A DNA stretch of 64,000 nucleotides from Symsagittifera roscoffensis (lineage: Eukaryota; Xenacoelomorpha; Acoela; Convolutidae): the NCBI RefSeq assembly GCF_963678635.1, contig NC_087064.1:26826189-26890188 (forward strand). Reading direction: 5' to 3'. The notes beneath the pieces are model-generated. The model searched no databases and was not told the origin of the DNA. It was given only the letters and a program-made list of their open reading frames with translations. This document shows positions 11,710-22,132 of the stretch, piece after piece. The stretch's first letter is position 1, and every line of letters begins with the position of its first letter. The position numbers and the translations under genes are program-made.

Positions 11710-12045
11710 AGGGCCCTCAAGTTCAGGAAAAGGGCCAAAACGAGACGATGGGCAGGAAGGATGACGTCAATCGGAAGAGCCTATGCAACAGGATCCCGAT
11801 CACGCTGAGAAGGAGGGCGATAAGACTTTAACAGGAGGGATGTCCAGCCTGGACTTCAACTTCCTCAGCGACTTTGAAAACGGCACCGACACATTGGAAG
11901 CGACGATTGGGCAGGCAGACGAGGGTACTTCCACGGTGGAACCCCCGTCGGTCTACATGGAAACGACCCGGAACTTGCCGGAGAGCAACGTTTAACGGAA
12001 TTACCAAGGAGAAGAGGAATAGAAGACACTGCCAGAGTACCTTCC
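11710..12045 (+). pseudogene. ORF3 copy (array)
   Basis: Starts with GPSSSGKGPK, as in the T1 and T3 chimeras, and continues through GGGATGTCCAGCCT into sequence those chimeras lack (LDFNFLSDFENGTDTLEATIG, then a Glu/Thr-rich stretch). It corresponds to 46900-47285. It is acidic, without recognisable motifs, and broken by a frameshift before ORF4. Function unknown. Confidence 0.55.
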
Positions 12046-12480
12046 TTGGGAACGTTGCCCAAAGAAGAGTGGGAAGTTCATCATAGAGACCACGAAAATA
12101 GGACGGGATGCACTGTGGACAGAGTAGACTTCATGGAAGAGGTCTGGACAGTAGTTCAGAGCTACGGGACCCATTCAATTTTGAAAATAGATCTCGACAG
12201 AACACTAATGCGGGAAGTCCTTGACAAACTCGACGAGTGTGAAGAGAGATTGAGCGAGTTACTGATTGACTCGGCGACTGACGAAAGTGAGGCAAACTCT
12301 CCTATAAAGATGACGCCGCAAGAAAACAAAGAAGAAGTAGTGTATCTGTCAAGAACCCGAAAGGGAACGATGCGATCCAAGATGGTGATTGACAGGATTA
12401 ATGAAATGAAAAGGAAACTTGGCAGCAAAGTGACACTGAGAAAATCGGGAAAACAAAGGTGGATTATGAAATCTCGATAA
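12046..12480 (+). CDS. ORF4 copy (array), uncharacterised, 144 codons
   Basis: Matches 47314-47724: LGTLPKEEW against LGTLNEKAW, then a helical Glu/Lys/Leu-rich stretch (MREVLDKLDECEERLSELL against EKARKELLNKMVKLRETR), ending in a basic tail. Probably a helical DNA- or RNA-associated or structural protein by composition only. It overlaps the start of ORF5 by about 20 bases in another frame, the same arrangement as at 47694-47724, which argues that the overlap is original. Confidence 0.55.
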   Translation: MGTLPKEEWEVHHRDHENRTGCTVDRVDFMEEVWTVVQSYGTHSILKIDLDRTLMREVLDKLDECEERLSELLIDSATDESEANSPIKMTPQENKEEVVYLSRTRKGTMRSKMVIDRINEMKRKLGSKVTLRKSGKQRWIMKSR

Positions 12481-13103
12481 AAGCTGTCAACTCAGCCAAC
12501 AGAAAACGCGTCGAGGAAGCCATGGACATGGATCAGTGTGATGATCGATTGCCTGGCACAGACAGGAGGTTGACTGACGTAGCGATGGTGCCACCCATTC
12601 TCATGGCAGGATTAAAATCAGCCAGTTATAAAACCAAGAGGATTGACCGCACTCTGACTGGAGCGACGTTAGAAATGGAGATAATCAGCCAATGTGGAGA
12701 GAGTACCCTGAAAGATTTCAAACCGTCTCCCATGAATCACGGAAAGGGAAGCGTCGTAGGACAGCTGGTCCCAGTGGAATACAACCGACTGACAGTGTCG
12801 GAAACTGTATCGATTGATGAGGCCGCCGGTGGATACATGGAGATGTTGGAATACAGAAATTCGGCCAGAGGACACTTAATTGCTCTGGAAGACAAAAATG
12901 CCATGGAAGGTTACTTGGAGACAATGATGCAAGGCACCACCCTAAAGCAGAAGGCATACGTAATTCTGGTATCGTCTGAAATGCACTCGGAAACGATCGA
13001 GCAGTTGGTGAACCTACCATGGAGAGCAGTAGTGATACGATACTTCGAAGAAGAAATGAGAACCAAGCGGAAGATACACGCTCTGATAGCAATACCCTAT
13101 TAG
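12459..13103 (+). CDS. ORF5 copy, first part (array), uncharacterised
   Basis: 214 codons, open. Aligns with 47694-48416: PPILMAGLKSASYKTK against APMILARWKTAAYKSS, and the C-terminal VVIRYFEEEMRT against LLRDYFEEAMRT. No known domain recognised. The first codon at 12459 is TTG; ATG occurs at 12468 or later. It is followed after the TAG (13101-13103) by the second half of ORF5. Confidence 0.55.
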   Translation: MDYEISIKAVNSANRKRVEEAMDMDQCDDRLPGTDRRLTDVAMVPPILMAGLKSASYKTKRIDRTLTGATLEMEIISQCGESTLKDFKPSPMNHGKGSVVGQLVPVEYNRLTVSETVSIDEAAGGYMEMLEYRNSARGHLIALEDKNAMEGYLETMMQGTTLKQKAYVILVSSEMHSETIEQLVNLPWRAVVIRYFEEEMRTKRKIHALIAIPY

Positions 13104-13753
13104 AGAACAGAGTTACAACTGAGGTCCGCTTGGTGCATGACTGACACGCGGGGAATATGATTTGGAAGAAAGAAAAAGATCAAAGGGAGAAAAGGTGTTC
13201 TTAATGACGAGTATGAGAGATCTGATAACCCAAGAAGGAGCAGCAGTAGCGTGCGCAAAGCGGAGAGATGCTCCCTGTTTCATTCTATTCATGATAGAAC
13301 AAATATCAGTGCCATCCTTGAACAATTGTGTCAAGATGCTAAGAGAAGGCGATGAACGAGCGGAAGCCTTGCTCTTACTAGCGCTTTTGTACATCTATCA
13401 GAGTAAGCCGATGCGAATGAACATGAAGGAGCCTGTGGAGCTGGAACCGATGAAAAAGATTGACGAAATAAGGAGATTCTCTAACAAGGAGATGAAGCTC
13501 ACAAAACAATCTATGGGAGCACTGCCGAAGTCCAGTGAGTACTGTGGACCGATCGGGAAGAAGTCATACAGTTACGTATCCGGAATCATAGGGATGGCGT
13601 ACAACCGTTTCGTAAATGAAGGCATACGCAATTGCTTCTTTGAATACGAGCAAGCAGTGTTGCTAAGGTTCTGGATGTCAAGAATTGCAATATAAAGAAG
13701 CGCTGGTAATCAGCAGACCAAGCTGGGACTAGTCTTGGAGGAAAAGGTGACTG
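13104..13753 (+). pseudogene. ORF5 copy, second part (array), uncharacterised
   Basis: Open 13162-13695. Matches 48426-49035: RRDAPCFILFMIEQIS against RRKDSTCFLRWIMSVM, KKIDEIRRFSNKEM against GKLDEIRRFQNKKF, and YSYVSGIIGMAYNRFVNEG against YQYVSGVMGIAYNPFLNSE. The SGxxGxAYNxF block is the most conserved stretch of this ORF and may be its core. It ends just before the point (13754) where the 4.7-kb tandem units begin. Confidence 0.6.
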
Positions 13754-15595
13754 CACCTTCAGTGCGAAAAATCTGACAACCGAGTGGAGTTTGAATTGGA
13801 ATTCTCGGACGAATTGCTAAGAACGAGTTTAATGGTGCTATGTGAACTCATGAAACTACCATGGTGTCCTAGTCCTAACTCTGATTCGATATTGTGTGCG
13901 ACACAGGACGTGCAGAGGGAACTGAACTCAGACTATTACTTGCGTGATCTGAACATCATCTATAATTTGATGACGACAGCCTCTAAGAGCAACGGATTAG
14001 ACAAAGCCTGGCTGGGGACCAGAGGACTGGATCAAACCTGGTAGCTGTCTGGCAAAAGACTTTGGACTGGAAGGTCACATCTGTGGAGGTCTGGATTGCG
14101 TAAAGACCCTGGAGAAGCAACACAAGCAATTGAAGATATTGTTTGGGAACATTGTTATGAAGGCAAAAACGGAAACGGAATTAATTGCAGATTGCCATGG
14201 AGGAACCGAGGTGAATCTAGTGACTGCACTAAGATTCAACAGCATTTTTGGTTCCTTAGAGTCACTATTGAATATAGAACAAAAGCATGAGATGGTTACG
14301 ACCATCAGTGTAGAAGTGTTTCCGGTAGTTTTGCAAACCGAGCAGAAGTATATTGGAAAGTGGAGAGAAGCGATCGAGGCGGAAATAAACATCCGGCACA
14401 TTGAAACCTATCGTAGACCGACGGGAGCGAGATATTTAGTGGGATCAACTTTAGCTCTATTGTGCAACAGCAGATACCTAGTGCATTTTGTCGCGGTGGA
14501 TGTGAAAAGTACGAGAACGATTGTGGATCAATTCTTCTCAGTGCCAAAATGCGTAAGACTAGCGATAATGTCAGAAAAATCTTACGAAATCTGTGCAAAA
14601 TGTTCTCAGCAGTTGCGGAGAGAACCAAAGAGGAATTAGAATCGATACTGTGAAAGAAGTTCATGGGATACGCCAGTGGGAACTTCATTGACTTTGAAAG
14701 ACATAGCAGAAAGGATCAACAGTCACGGATTACAATGCAGTAGATGAGAATGATGAAGTCCACCGACTGATGATAGAAGTCAAACCACTACTGGAAGCGT
14801 CGAGAAAGCGTAATTGGAGGAGCATCATGTCGACGCATGATGAGTTCCCCTGCCATTGCTTGCTTCAAACATGGTGGTACCCCGAGCGTAGTAATCTGGT
14901 GTTGATCTGGGACTGTGGAGAGCTGCTCTCCATGGGTTTACCAGATTCATCACAGCCCATAACGATAGTGATAGTAGGAGTTATGATGGCGATACGATGG
15001 CTGGAAGCTCATGTAAGAGCAAACAATAGACAAGAGACGCCGACGAAAGAAAGTTGCAGGAATTGGATTGTCTAAAAGATTTAGACCTTTTTGAGACATC
15101 GTGCAAAGTCTTGAGTCTCCGATGGAAGTGAAAAAGATATGGGCCAGAAGACGACTGATGCCATGGTTCAGAGCCAACATGACTGCATGGTTGTACGAGT
15201 TTGCCAAGAAGCATATATCGAAGCACAGCAGAGTGTACAGTGCGTATCAGCTGAACATTGGAGTAGGAGCTTTCAAGAGAGCTTTTATAACTCATTGGAA
15301 TGCAGTAACCACCGCAGTGAAGAGAACTTCTAGGGCAAGTGAATGTGACGGAATGGAAAAAGAAGAGATGTTGAAGGAAGACTTGGAGAGAAACGTGACG
15401 TTGTGCCTCCACAACAGCTTCTGCCGAAACAGAGAAACTAACGTTGATCCTCTGCCTTGTTGTAAGCAAAGAGTAGAAGAGCAAAAGTGTTGGAGGACTG
15501 CCTCCAACAGCGTCAGAATAGCTACCGACGTGTTGCATGACACAGAGACTGAAAGTGCGGCGTCAATGTCGGAGGAGGAGGAGATGGAACATTGA
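13754..15595 (+). pseudogene. ORF6 copy, unit 1 of the LTR array
   Basis: Aligns with 49036-50871. Blocks: SDELLRTSLMV..ELMKLPW (13800); KPGSCLAKDFGLEGHICGG (14035); FGNIVMKAKTETELIADCHGGTEVNLVTALRF (14130); the strong block VDQFFSVPKCVRLA (14525); CHCLLQTWWYP..SNLVLIWDCGEL (14850); and KDLDLFETSCK...WLYEFAKKHISKHSR...AFKRAFITHWNAV (15080-15310). A frameshift near 14035 is shared by all four units, so it predates the tandem amplification. Further frame breaks lie near 14640 and 15075. The Cys/His pattern CHCLxQTxWYP may bind metal. Family unknown. Confidence 0.65.
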
Positions 15596-16555
15596 CAAAT
15601 GGCCGAAAAACAAGATGCAAAAAGAAAGAAAATTAGACGAATTTAGAAGTTTTAAAACTTCTAATCGACGGAAACAGAAAAATGAACAAAGAAAGAAACA
15701 AAGAAGCAACGAAAGAGAAGATGTTAAAACTCAGAATTGTTTTGTGCGTGAGGAAAACTCAAATGAGAAACAAAGCAACTAAGTTTGCAATTGAAACTGA
15801 CGAGAAAACATTTAATTGAGTTTTGAAGATTAAAGAATTTGTTGCATTTACAAATTTGCATTATGATTTTAGTTAGTGGCTTTAGAGACACTTGGTATTT
15901 ATTTAGAAAGGCTTCAGTGGAGAGTTAAATTAAAAATAAATTAAAATATTCCAGCCTGCATGATTCTTTTTAATCAACTAAGACGACTAATCACTTTGTG
16001 GTGACATGAAAGCTTTGGGTAATCTCTTGAAGAGGGAGATTATTTCATGGTTCCTTCTAACCACCGCGTTCCTTAATTTTAATTTTCAGGACCAGTAACA
16101 ACTAAATTTCCGAAGAGAAGAAGCATAGTAGGTTAATTTTAGTTTGTTGGTTGGCAGGACCGTCTTGCGTCCCAACACTTTTTAAACCTAGGAGAAAAAG
16201 TTTTAAATCGGGACATAGACGTTAGAAGGAGGAACAAATGTTTTATCTTAAGTTTTATCCTCGAAAGTGCAGATTAAGTGAAAGAATTTGGAAGGCTATA
16301 ATAGTGTAGTATGATGCCATTTATATTCTGCAGTGAGTCGATATGACGTGGATAAGAGTGATTTCATGCATTTTGTAAATTCTGTTCGATGGCACTGTAC
16401 CATTTTGATGAAGACTACGGGACTCAATGAGGACATTGATAGGGCTGTCCGGGGAGTATGTGACATTCGACCAGAATGGTCAAAATGCAATTTCGCATTC
16501 GAATTTTTATTGGAACATCTAACCGAGAAAATTGATGATTTTTATGAATTAGTGA
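15596..16555 (+). repeat. Tail between ORF6 and LTR1 (untranslated)
   Basis: AT-rich DNA with no gene I can support. It contains a good splice acceptor (TTTTAATTTTCAG, ending 16089), the phrase GGCAGGACCGTCTTGCGTCCC, and a conserved stretch before the LTR (GGGGAGTATGTGACATTCG). Its end matches 51265-51304 of the near-complete copy, where about 110 bp between two ATGTG repeats is missing. The tail recurs as 20280-21239, 24982-25935 and 29686-30646. Confidence 0.7.
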
Positions 16556-16776
16556 TGTGCCAGTCGGTCATACTTGGAAGTTTGACCTTGAGGAATACGA
16601 ACTACGTAATTTTGGGATGAAATGTAATTTTTCAAAAATTCGAAATGAGCCTGTCATGCTCATTTTTCTCGCGAAAACTGAAAATCTCAGAAAGACAAGA
16701 TCAGAACAACCAAAATACAATCGCGGGAAAAAACTTGAAAAAACGCCGCGGGAAATTGCTATTCTCAATTTCCAGA

Positions 16777-16783
16777 TATAAAT
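16777..16783 (+). promoter_or_regulatory. TATA box in LTR1 U3
   Basis: TATAAAT at offset 221 of the LTR, kept at the same offset in LTR6 (51526-51532) and in the other copies. A small hairpin (TCCTAT...ATAGGA) follows about 25 bases later, near the expected transcription start. Confidence 0.6.
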
Positions 16784-17100
16784 CAAACGCGAGTAGAGCT
16801 GTCCTATCCTGAATAGGAAGCAGAGCGATTGTAAACAGAGCAAAGACAAAGAAGAAGTGAACCAGAGTGAACTCTCAGAGGAAAGGTGGACAGCTGGGGT
16901 ATCCCAATGGTCCAGTTCCAAAACTTAATTCTCGAGTCAAATCTTATTTCCCTTGTTGGAATTTATTAGTAGCAAACTTCTCAAGTTATTATACTTAATG
17001 CTAGAGTTACTGATTAATTTAGTTATCCCAATTCTCGAGTGTGCCGATATGTGAGTACTCAATTTAGTTTTCTTGAGTGTGTTTTATGATTGTTATGTTG

Positions 17101-17107
17101 AGGTAAG
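17101..17107 (+). promoter_or_regulatory. Candidate 5' splice donor in LTR/leader RNA
   Basis: AG/GTAAGG fits the eukaryotic donor consensus and lies between the TATA box and AATAAA, so it would be in genomic-length RNA. It is kept in LTR1-LTR4 and in the truncated LTR5 (32314-32320), but changed to GGCAAGG in the 3' LTR6, where a donor is not needed. It could supply spliced mRNAs for the downstream ORFs. Confidence 0.4.
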
Positions 17108-17155
17108 GAGAGTTTTAGGTTGATTCATCTGAAATGGATCAAAGTTCCACTGTCT

Positions 17156-17161
17156 AATAAA
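17156..17161 (+). terminator. Polyadenylation signal in LTR1
   Basis: AATAAA inside the conserved CTGTCTAATAAAAAGTAAGC. Present in every LTR copy (for example 51905-51910 in LTR6). Confidence 0.6.
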
Positions 17162-17447
17162 AAGTAAGCATACGGACTGTTCCGACCCTGTTTTTAACGG
17201 CGTTCGCGTATTTTGGGTATTTTGAGACCTAAGTATGGGGACATTCTTATTTTCTAGAGTGGGGGCATTTTGGTAGTGGCCTTTAAGCTGTAACGGGTTT
17301 TTAGTCTCATGTCGCAAGTGAACCGAATTGGCTCCGACCGTTCGAGGTGGAAAAACACAAGAGATAGTGTCCCTGTCTCTTGAGCCAATGGTTTTAGTGC
17401 CTGTTTTTCTTTAACCTCATATGTGACCGAAGTAGGCGACTGTTACA

Positions 17448-18432
17448 TAGTGTTTTTATGGCGCTCCTGGGTATTTTTACGACATCATGACTACGGAGTC
17501 GAACCCACTTGACACAGCTCCGGGCTACATGCCCATTCTAGAGTACCGGTGGTACGGTTCAGCGGGAACGTGTAAGCCTTCCGGTTGTACTGTGATAGCT
17601 TCTTAAGAAAACTCGAGAAAATTTCCTGGTACGCTCCTCGAACGAGGCTTAGCTAACCGAGTAAGGGGGGTAACTAGGGGGACGAAAAAACGAGCAAAAG
17701 ACAAAAAGCGAAACAAAAACCGAAAAAGAATAGAAAAGGAACAAAAACCATAAAACAAAAAAATGACAGTGACTTTGACAGCAGATTAGTTGGATCAAAC
17801 CTTTATATTAATTAAATAGTATACCTATACTGTTTTTATAAGACCGATCGTTTCGATCAATTCAGCAACTTAAAAAGGTGCCCGAGTGTGGGGCGTTGTT
17901 AAGGGTTTTCAGATAGCTTGCAACTTAGCTGGACCACTAGGAGACTTAACTGGAAGAGGTGACCAGTCGAGTAGGAAAGTGGTTCACAGGGACTTAGCTG
18001 GACCATTAAGAGGCTTGATTGAAAAAGATGACCAGCCAATGGGAAAGTGCTGCTGGTGATCAGGTGCAGGACAAGTCAAGGAGACAACCAGCACGGAATC
18101 AGAGCAACAAGAGAGGACGGAGGTGTTCTCAAGTTGGTCAAACGGGTATCGTTAAAATCCACATTACACTATAGGAGATAAGTGTAAAATTGGAGAAGCG
18201 GAACCCCACTGTTTTGAGGAACTTCTGTACTCAAGCAGGCCTGGAAACAGGTTCTACGGTTTTCTCTCAAGAGGTTTAGCACCCGACGCTCAAGGTAATT
18301 TTCGGCTTAAGAGGGGGGGGGGGGGGGCTGGTTAGGTCAGAGGTTGGCGGTTGTAAATTGTAAAAAGGGGGGACATATTAGAGTAAATAATTGATCGACA
18401 TCGTCGATTTAGTTACATTAGAATCTTACACG
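17448..18432 (+). repeat. Leader 1 (5' untranslated region of the element)
   Basis: Lies between LTR1 and ORF6 unit 2. Contains the PBS, an A-rich stretch with AAAC/GAAA motifs (17685-17765), and a 15-base G-run (18313-18327). It ends with TTAGAATCTTACACG, which is fused directly to ORF6. In the near-complete element the same leader (32661-33648) continues towards gag instead. Short open frames begin only with non-ATG codons; I see no gene. Confidence 0.7.
17459..17471 (+). other. Primer binding site after LTR1
   Basis: TGGCGCTCCTGGG starts 12 bases after the LTR end. PBS sequences begin with TGG because they pair with the CCA end of a tRNA. The matching tRNA was not identified. Copies after LTR2 and LTR3 read TGGCGTTCCTGGG, while LTR4 and LTR5 keep TGGCGCTCCTGGG. 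Confidence 0.6.
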
Positions 18433-20279
18433 CACCTTCAGTGCGAAGAATCTGACAACCGAGTGGAGTTTGGATTGGAATTCTCGGACGAATTGCTAAG
18501 AACGAGTTTGATGGTGGTATGTGAACTGATGAAACTACCATGGTTTCCGAGTACTAACGCTGATTCGATATTGTGTGCGACACAAGACGTGCAGAGGGAA
18601 CTGAACTCAGACTACTACTTGCGTGATCTGAATATCATCTATAATTTGATGACGACAGCCTCTAAGAGCAACGGATTAGACAAAGCATGGCTGGGGACCA
18701 GATGACTGGATCAAACCTGGTAGCTGTCTGGCAAAAGACTGTGGACTGGAAGGTCACATCTGTGGAGGTCTGGATTGCGTAAAGACCCTGGAGAAACAAC
18801 ACAAGCAATTGACGATATTGTTTGGGAACATTGTGATGAAGGCAAAAACGGAAACGGAATTAACTGCAGATTGCCATGGAGGAACCGAGATGAATCTAGT
18901 GACTGCACTAAGATTCAACAGCAGTTTTGGTTCCTTAGAGTCACTATTGAATATAGAACAAAAGCATGAGATGGTTACGACCATCAGTGTAGAAGTGTTT
19001 CCGGCAGTTTTGCAAACGGAGCAGAAGTATATTGGAAAGGGAGGGAAGCGATCGAGGCGGAAATAAACATCCGGCACATTGAAACCTATCGTAGACCGAC
19101 GGGAGCGAGATATTTAGTGGGATCAACTCTAGCTCCAATGTGCAACAGCAGATACCTAGTGCATTTTGTAGCGGTGGATGTGAAAAGTACGAGAACGATT
19201 GTGGATCAAGTCTTCTCAGTGCCAAAATGCGTAAGACTAGCGAGAATGTCAGAAAAATCTTACGAGTTACTGTGCAAAATGTTCTCAGCAGTTGCGGAGA
19301 GAACCAAAGAGGAATTGGAATCGATTCTGTGAAAGAAGTTCATGGGATACGCCAGTGGGAACTTCAGTGACTTTGAAAGACAAAAGCAGAAAGGATCAAC
19401 AGTCACGGATTACAATACAGTAGATGAGAATGATGAAGTCCACCGACTGATGATACAAGTGGAACCACTACTGGAAGCGTCGAGAAAGCGTAATTGGAGG
19501 AGCATCATATCGACGCATGATGAGTTCCCCTGCCATTGCTTGCTTCAAACATGGTGGTACCCCGGGCGTAGTAATCTGGTGTTGATCTGGGACTGTGGAG
19601 AGCTGCTCTCCATGGGTTTACCAGATTCATCACAGCCCATAACGATAGTGATAGTAGGAGTTATGATGGCGATACGATGGCTGGAAGCTCATGTAAGAGC
19701 AAACAATAGACAAGAGACGCCGACGAAAGAAAGTTGCAGGAATTGGATTGTCTAAAAGATTTAGACCTTTTTGAGACATCGTGCAAAGTTTTGAGCATTT
19801 CGATGGAAGTGAAAAATATATGGGCCAGAAGACGACTGATGCCATGGTGGTTCAGAGCCAACATGACTGCATGGTTGTACGAGTTTGCCAAGAAGCACAT
19901 ATCGAAGCACAGCAGAGTGTACAGTGCGTATCAGCTGAACATTGGAGTAGGAGCTTTCAAGAGAGCTTTTATAACTCATCGGAATGCAGTAACCAACGCA
20001 GTGAAGAGAATTTCTAGGGCAAGTGAATGTGACGGAATGGAAAAAGAAGAGATGTTGAAGGAAGACTTGGAGAGAAACGTGACGTTGTGCCTCCACAACA
20101 CGTTCTGCCGAAACAGAGAAACTTACGTTGATCCTCTGCCTTGTTGTAAGCAAAGAGTAGAAGAGCAAAAGTGTTGGAGGACTGCCTCCAACAGCGTCAG
20201 AATAGCTACCGACGTGTTGCATGACACAGAGACTGAAAGTGCGGCGTCAATGTCGGAGGAGGAGGAGATGGAACATTGA
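18433..20279 (+). pseudogene. ORF6 copy, unit 2
   Basis: A tandem duplicate of 13754-15595 preceded by leader sequence instead of ORF5. The open frame that begins in the leader at 18391 starts with TTG, so the fusion does not create an ATG start. A TGA at 18703 (AGATGACTGG) is private to this unit. It carries an extra Trp codon (ATGCCATGGTGGTTC at about 19850) shared only with unit 3. Frame breaks otherwise as in unit 1. Confidence 0.65.
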
Positions 20280-21239
20280 CAAATGGCCGAAAAACAAGAT
20301 GCAAAAAGAAAGAAAATTAGACGAATTTAGAAGTTTTAGAACTTCTAATCGACGGAAACAGAAAAATGAACAAAGAAAGAAACAAAGAAGCAACGAAAGA
20401 GAAGATGTTAAAACTCAGAATTGTTTTGTGCGTGAGGAAAACTCAAATGAGAAACAAAGCAACTAAGTTTGCAATGGATACTGACGAGAAAACATTTAAT
20501 TGAGTTTTGAAGATTAAAGAATTTGTTGCATTTACAAATTTGCATTATGATTTTAGTTAGTGGCTTTAGAGACACTTGCTATTTATTTAGAAAGGCTTGA
20601 GTGGAGAGTTAAATTAAAAATAAATTAAAATATTCCAGCCTGCATGATTGTTTTTAATCAACTAAGACGACTGATCACTTTGTGGTTACATGAAAGCTTT
20701 GGGTAATCTCTTGAAGAGGAAGATTATTTCATTGTTCCTTCTAACCACCGAGTTCCTTAATTTTAATTTTCAGGACCAGTAACAACTAAATTTCCGAAGA
20801 GAAGAAGCATAGTAGGTTAATTTTAGTTTGTTGGTTGGCAGGACCGTCCTGCGTCCCAACACTTTTTAAACCTAGGAGAAAAGGTTTTAAATCGGGACAT
20901 AGACGTTAGAAGTAGGAACAAATGTTTTATCTTAAGTTTTACTCTCGAAAGTGCAGATTAAGTGAAAGAATTTGGAAGGCTATAGTAGTGTAGTATGATG
21001 CCATTTATATTCTGCAGTGAGTCGATATGACGTGGATAAGAGTGATTTCATGCATTTTGTAAATTCTGTTCGATGGCACTGTACCATTTTGATGAAGACT
21101 ACGGGACTCAATGAGGACATTGATAGGGCTGTCCGGGGAGTATGTGACATTCGACCAGAATGGTCAAAATGCAATTTCGCATTCGAATTTATATTGGAAC
21201 ATCTAACCGAGAAAATTGATGGTTTTTATGAATTAGTGA
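20280..21239 (+). repeat. Tail 2
   Basis: A copy of 15596-16555. Diagnostic variants (GTGGTTACATG, GACCGTCCTGCG, GCTATAGTAG, GAATTTATATTGG) match tail 4, not tails 1 and 3. No gene seen. Confidence 0.7.
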
Positions 21240-22132
21240 TGTGCCAGTCGGTCATATTTGGAAGTTTGACCTTGAGGAATACGAACTACGTAATTTTGGG
21301 ATGAAATGTAATTTTTCAAAAATTCGAATTGAGCCTGTCATGCTCAACTTTCTCGCGAAAACTGAAAATCTCAGAAAGACAAGATCAGAACAACCAAATT
21401 ACAATCGCGGGAAAAAACTTGAAAAAACGCAGCGGGAAATTGCTATTCTCAATTTCCAGATATAAATCAAACGCGAGTAGAGCTGTCCTATCCTGAATAG
21501 GAAGCAGAGCGATTGTAAACAGAGCAAAGACAAAGAAGAAGTGAACCAGAGTGAACTCTCAGAGGAAAGGTGGACAGCTGGGGTATCCCAATGGTCCAGT
21601 TCCAAAACTTAATTCTCGAGTCAAATCTTATTTCCCTTGTTGGAATTTATTAGTAGCAAACTTCTCAAGTTATTATACTTAATGCTAGAGTTACTGATTA
21701 ATTTAGTTATCCCAATTCTCGAGTGTGCCGATATGTGAGTACTCAATTTAGTTTTCTTGAGTGTGTTTTATGATTGTTATGTTGAGGTAAGGAGAGTTTT
21801 AGGTTGATTCATCTGAAATGGATCAAAGTTCCACTGTCTAATAAAAATTAAGCATACGGACTGTTCCGACCCTGTTTTTAACGGCGTTCGCGTATTTTGG
21901 GTATTTTGAGACCTAAGTATGGGGACGTTCTTATTTTCTAGAGTGGGGGGCATTTTGGTAGTGGCCTTTAAGCTGTAACGGGTTTTTAGTCTCATGTCGC
22001 AAGTGAACCGAATTGGCTCCGACCGTTCGTGGTGGAAAAACACAAGAGATAGTGTCCCTGACTCTTGAGCCAATGGTTTTAGTGCCTGTTTTTCTTTAAC
22101 CTCATATGTGACCAAAGTAGGCGACTGTTACA
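21240..22132 (+). mobile_element. LTR2 (893 bp)
   Basis: Same ends (TGTGCC...GTTACA), TATAAAT and AATAAA as LTR1. Close to LTR1 and LTR3, sharing GGGGACGTTC and a seven-G run GTGGGGGGC with LTR3. Confidence 0.8.

Larger units (their letters stand above)
16556..17447 (+). mobile_element. LTR1 (892 bp) of the giant gypsy-like element
   Basis: Boundaries were set by comparing the array copies with 51305-52195. Both ends fall where homology to the differing flanks stops, and both show the expected inverted ends TGTGCC...GTTACA (TG...CA). It contains TATAAAT at offset 221, a donor-like AG/GTAAGG, and AATAAA about 380 bp downstream of the TATA box, so U3, R and U5 are all plausible. It is followed directly by the primer binding site. 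Confidence 0.8.

Noticed and set aside
12669-13092. Minus-strand frames across the array and ORFs
   Set aside because: Shadows of plus-strand coding; no motifs, and they follow the plus-strand gene limits.
15537-15782. 81-codon basic frame overlapping the end of ORF6 in the units
   Set aside because: Another-frame shadow of the ORF6 C-terminus and the A-rich tail; not found after ORF6 at 50871.
16333-16620. 95-codon frame (SRYDVDKSDFMHF...) kept in the array units
   Set aside because: It crosses the tail/LTR boundary, is shifted in unit 4 and absent from the near-complete copy; it persists only because the units are recent duplicates.
17480-17530. tRNA gene in the leader (GAGTCGAACCCAC looks like a B box)
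   Set aside because: No A box at the right distance and no cloverleaf; repeated in all leaders as part of the element.
18391-18432. Leader-derived N-terminal extension of ORF6 in units 2-4
   Set aside because: The frame begins with TTG, not ATG, and has no upstream ATG in frame before a stop, so a new fusion start is not supported.
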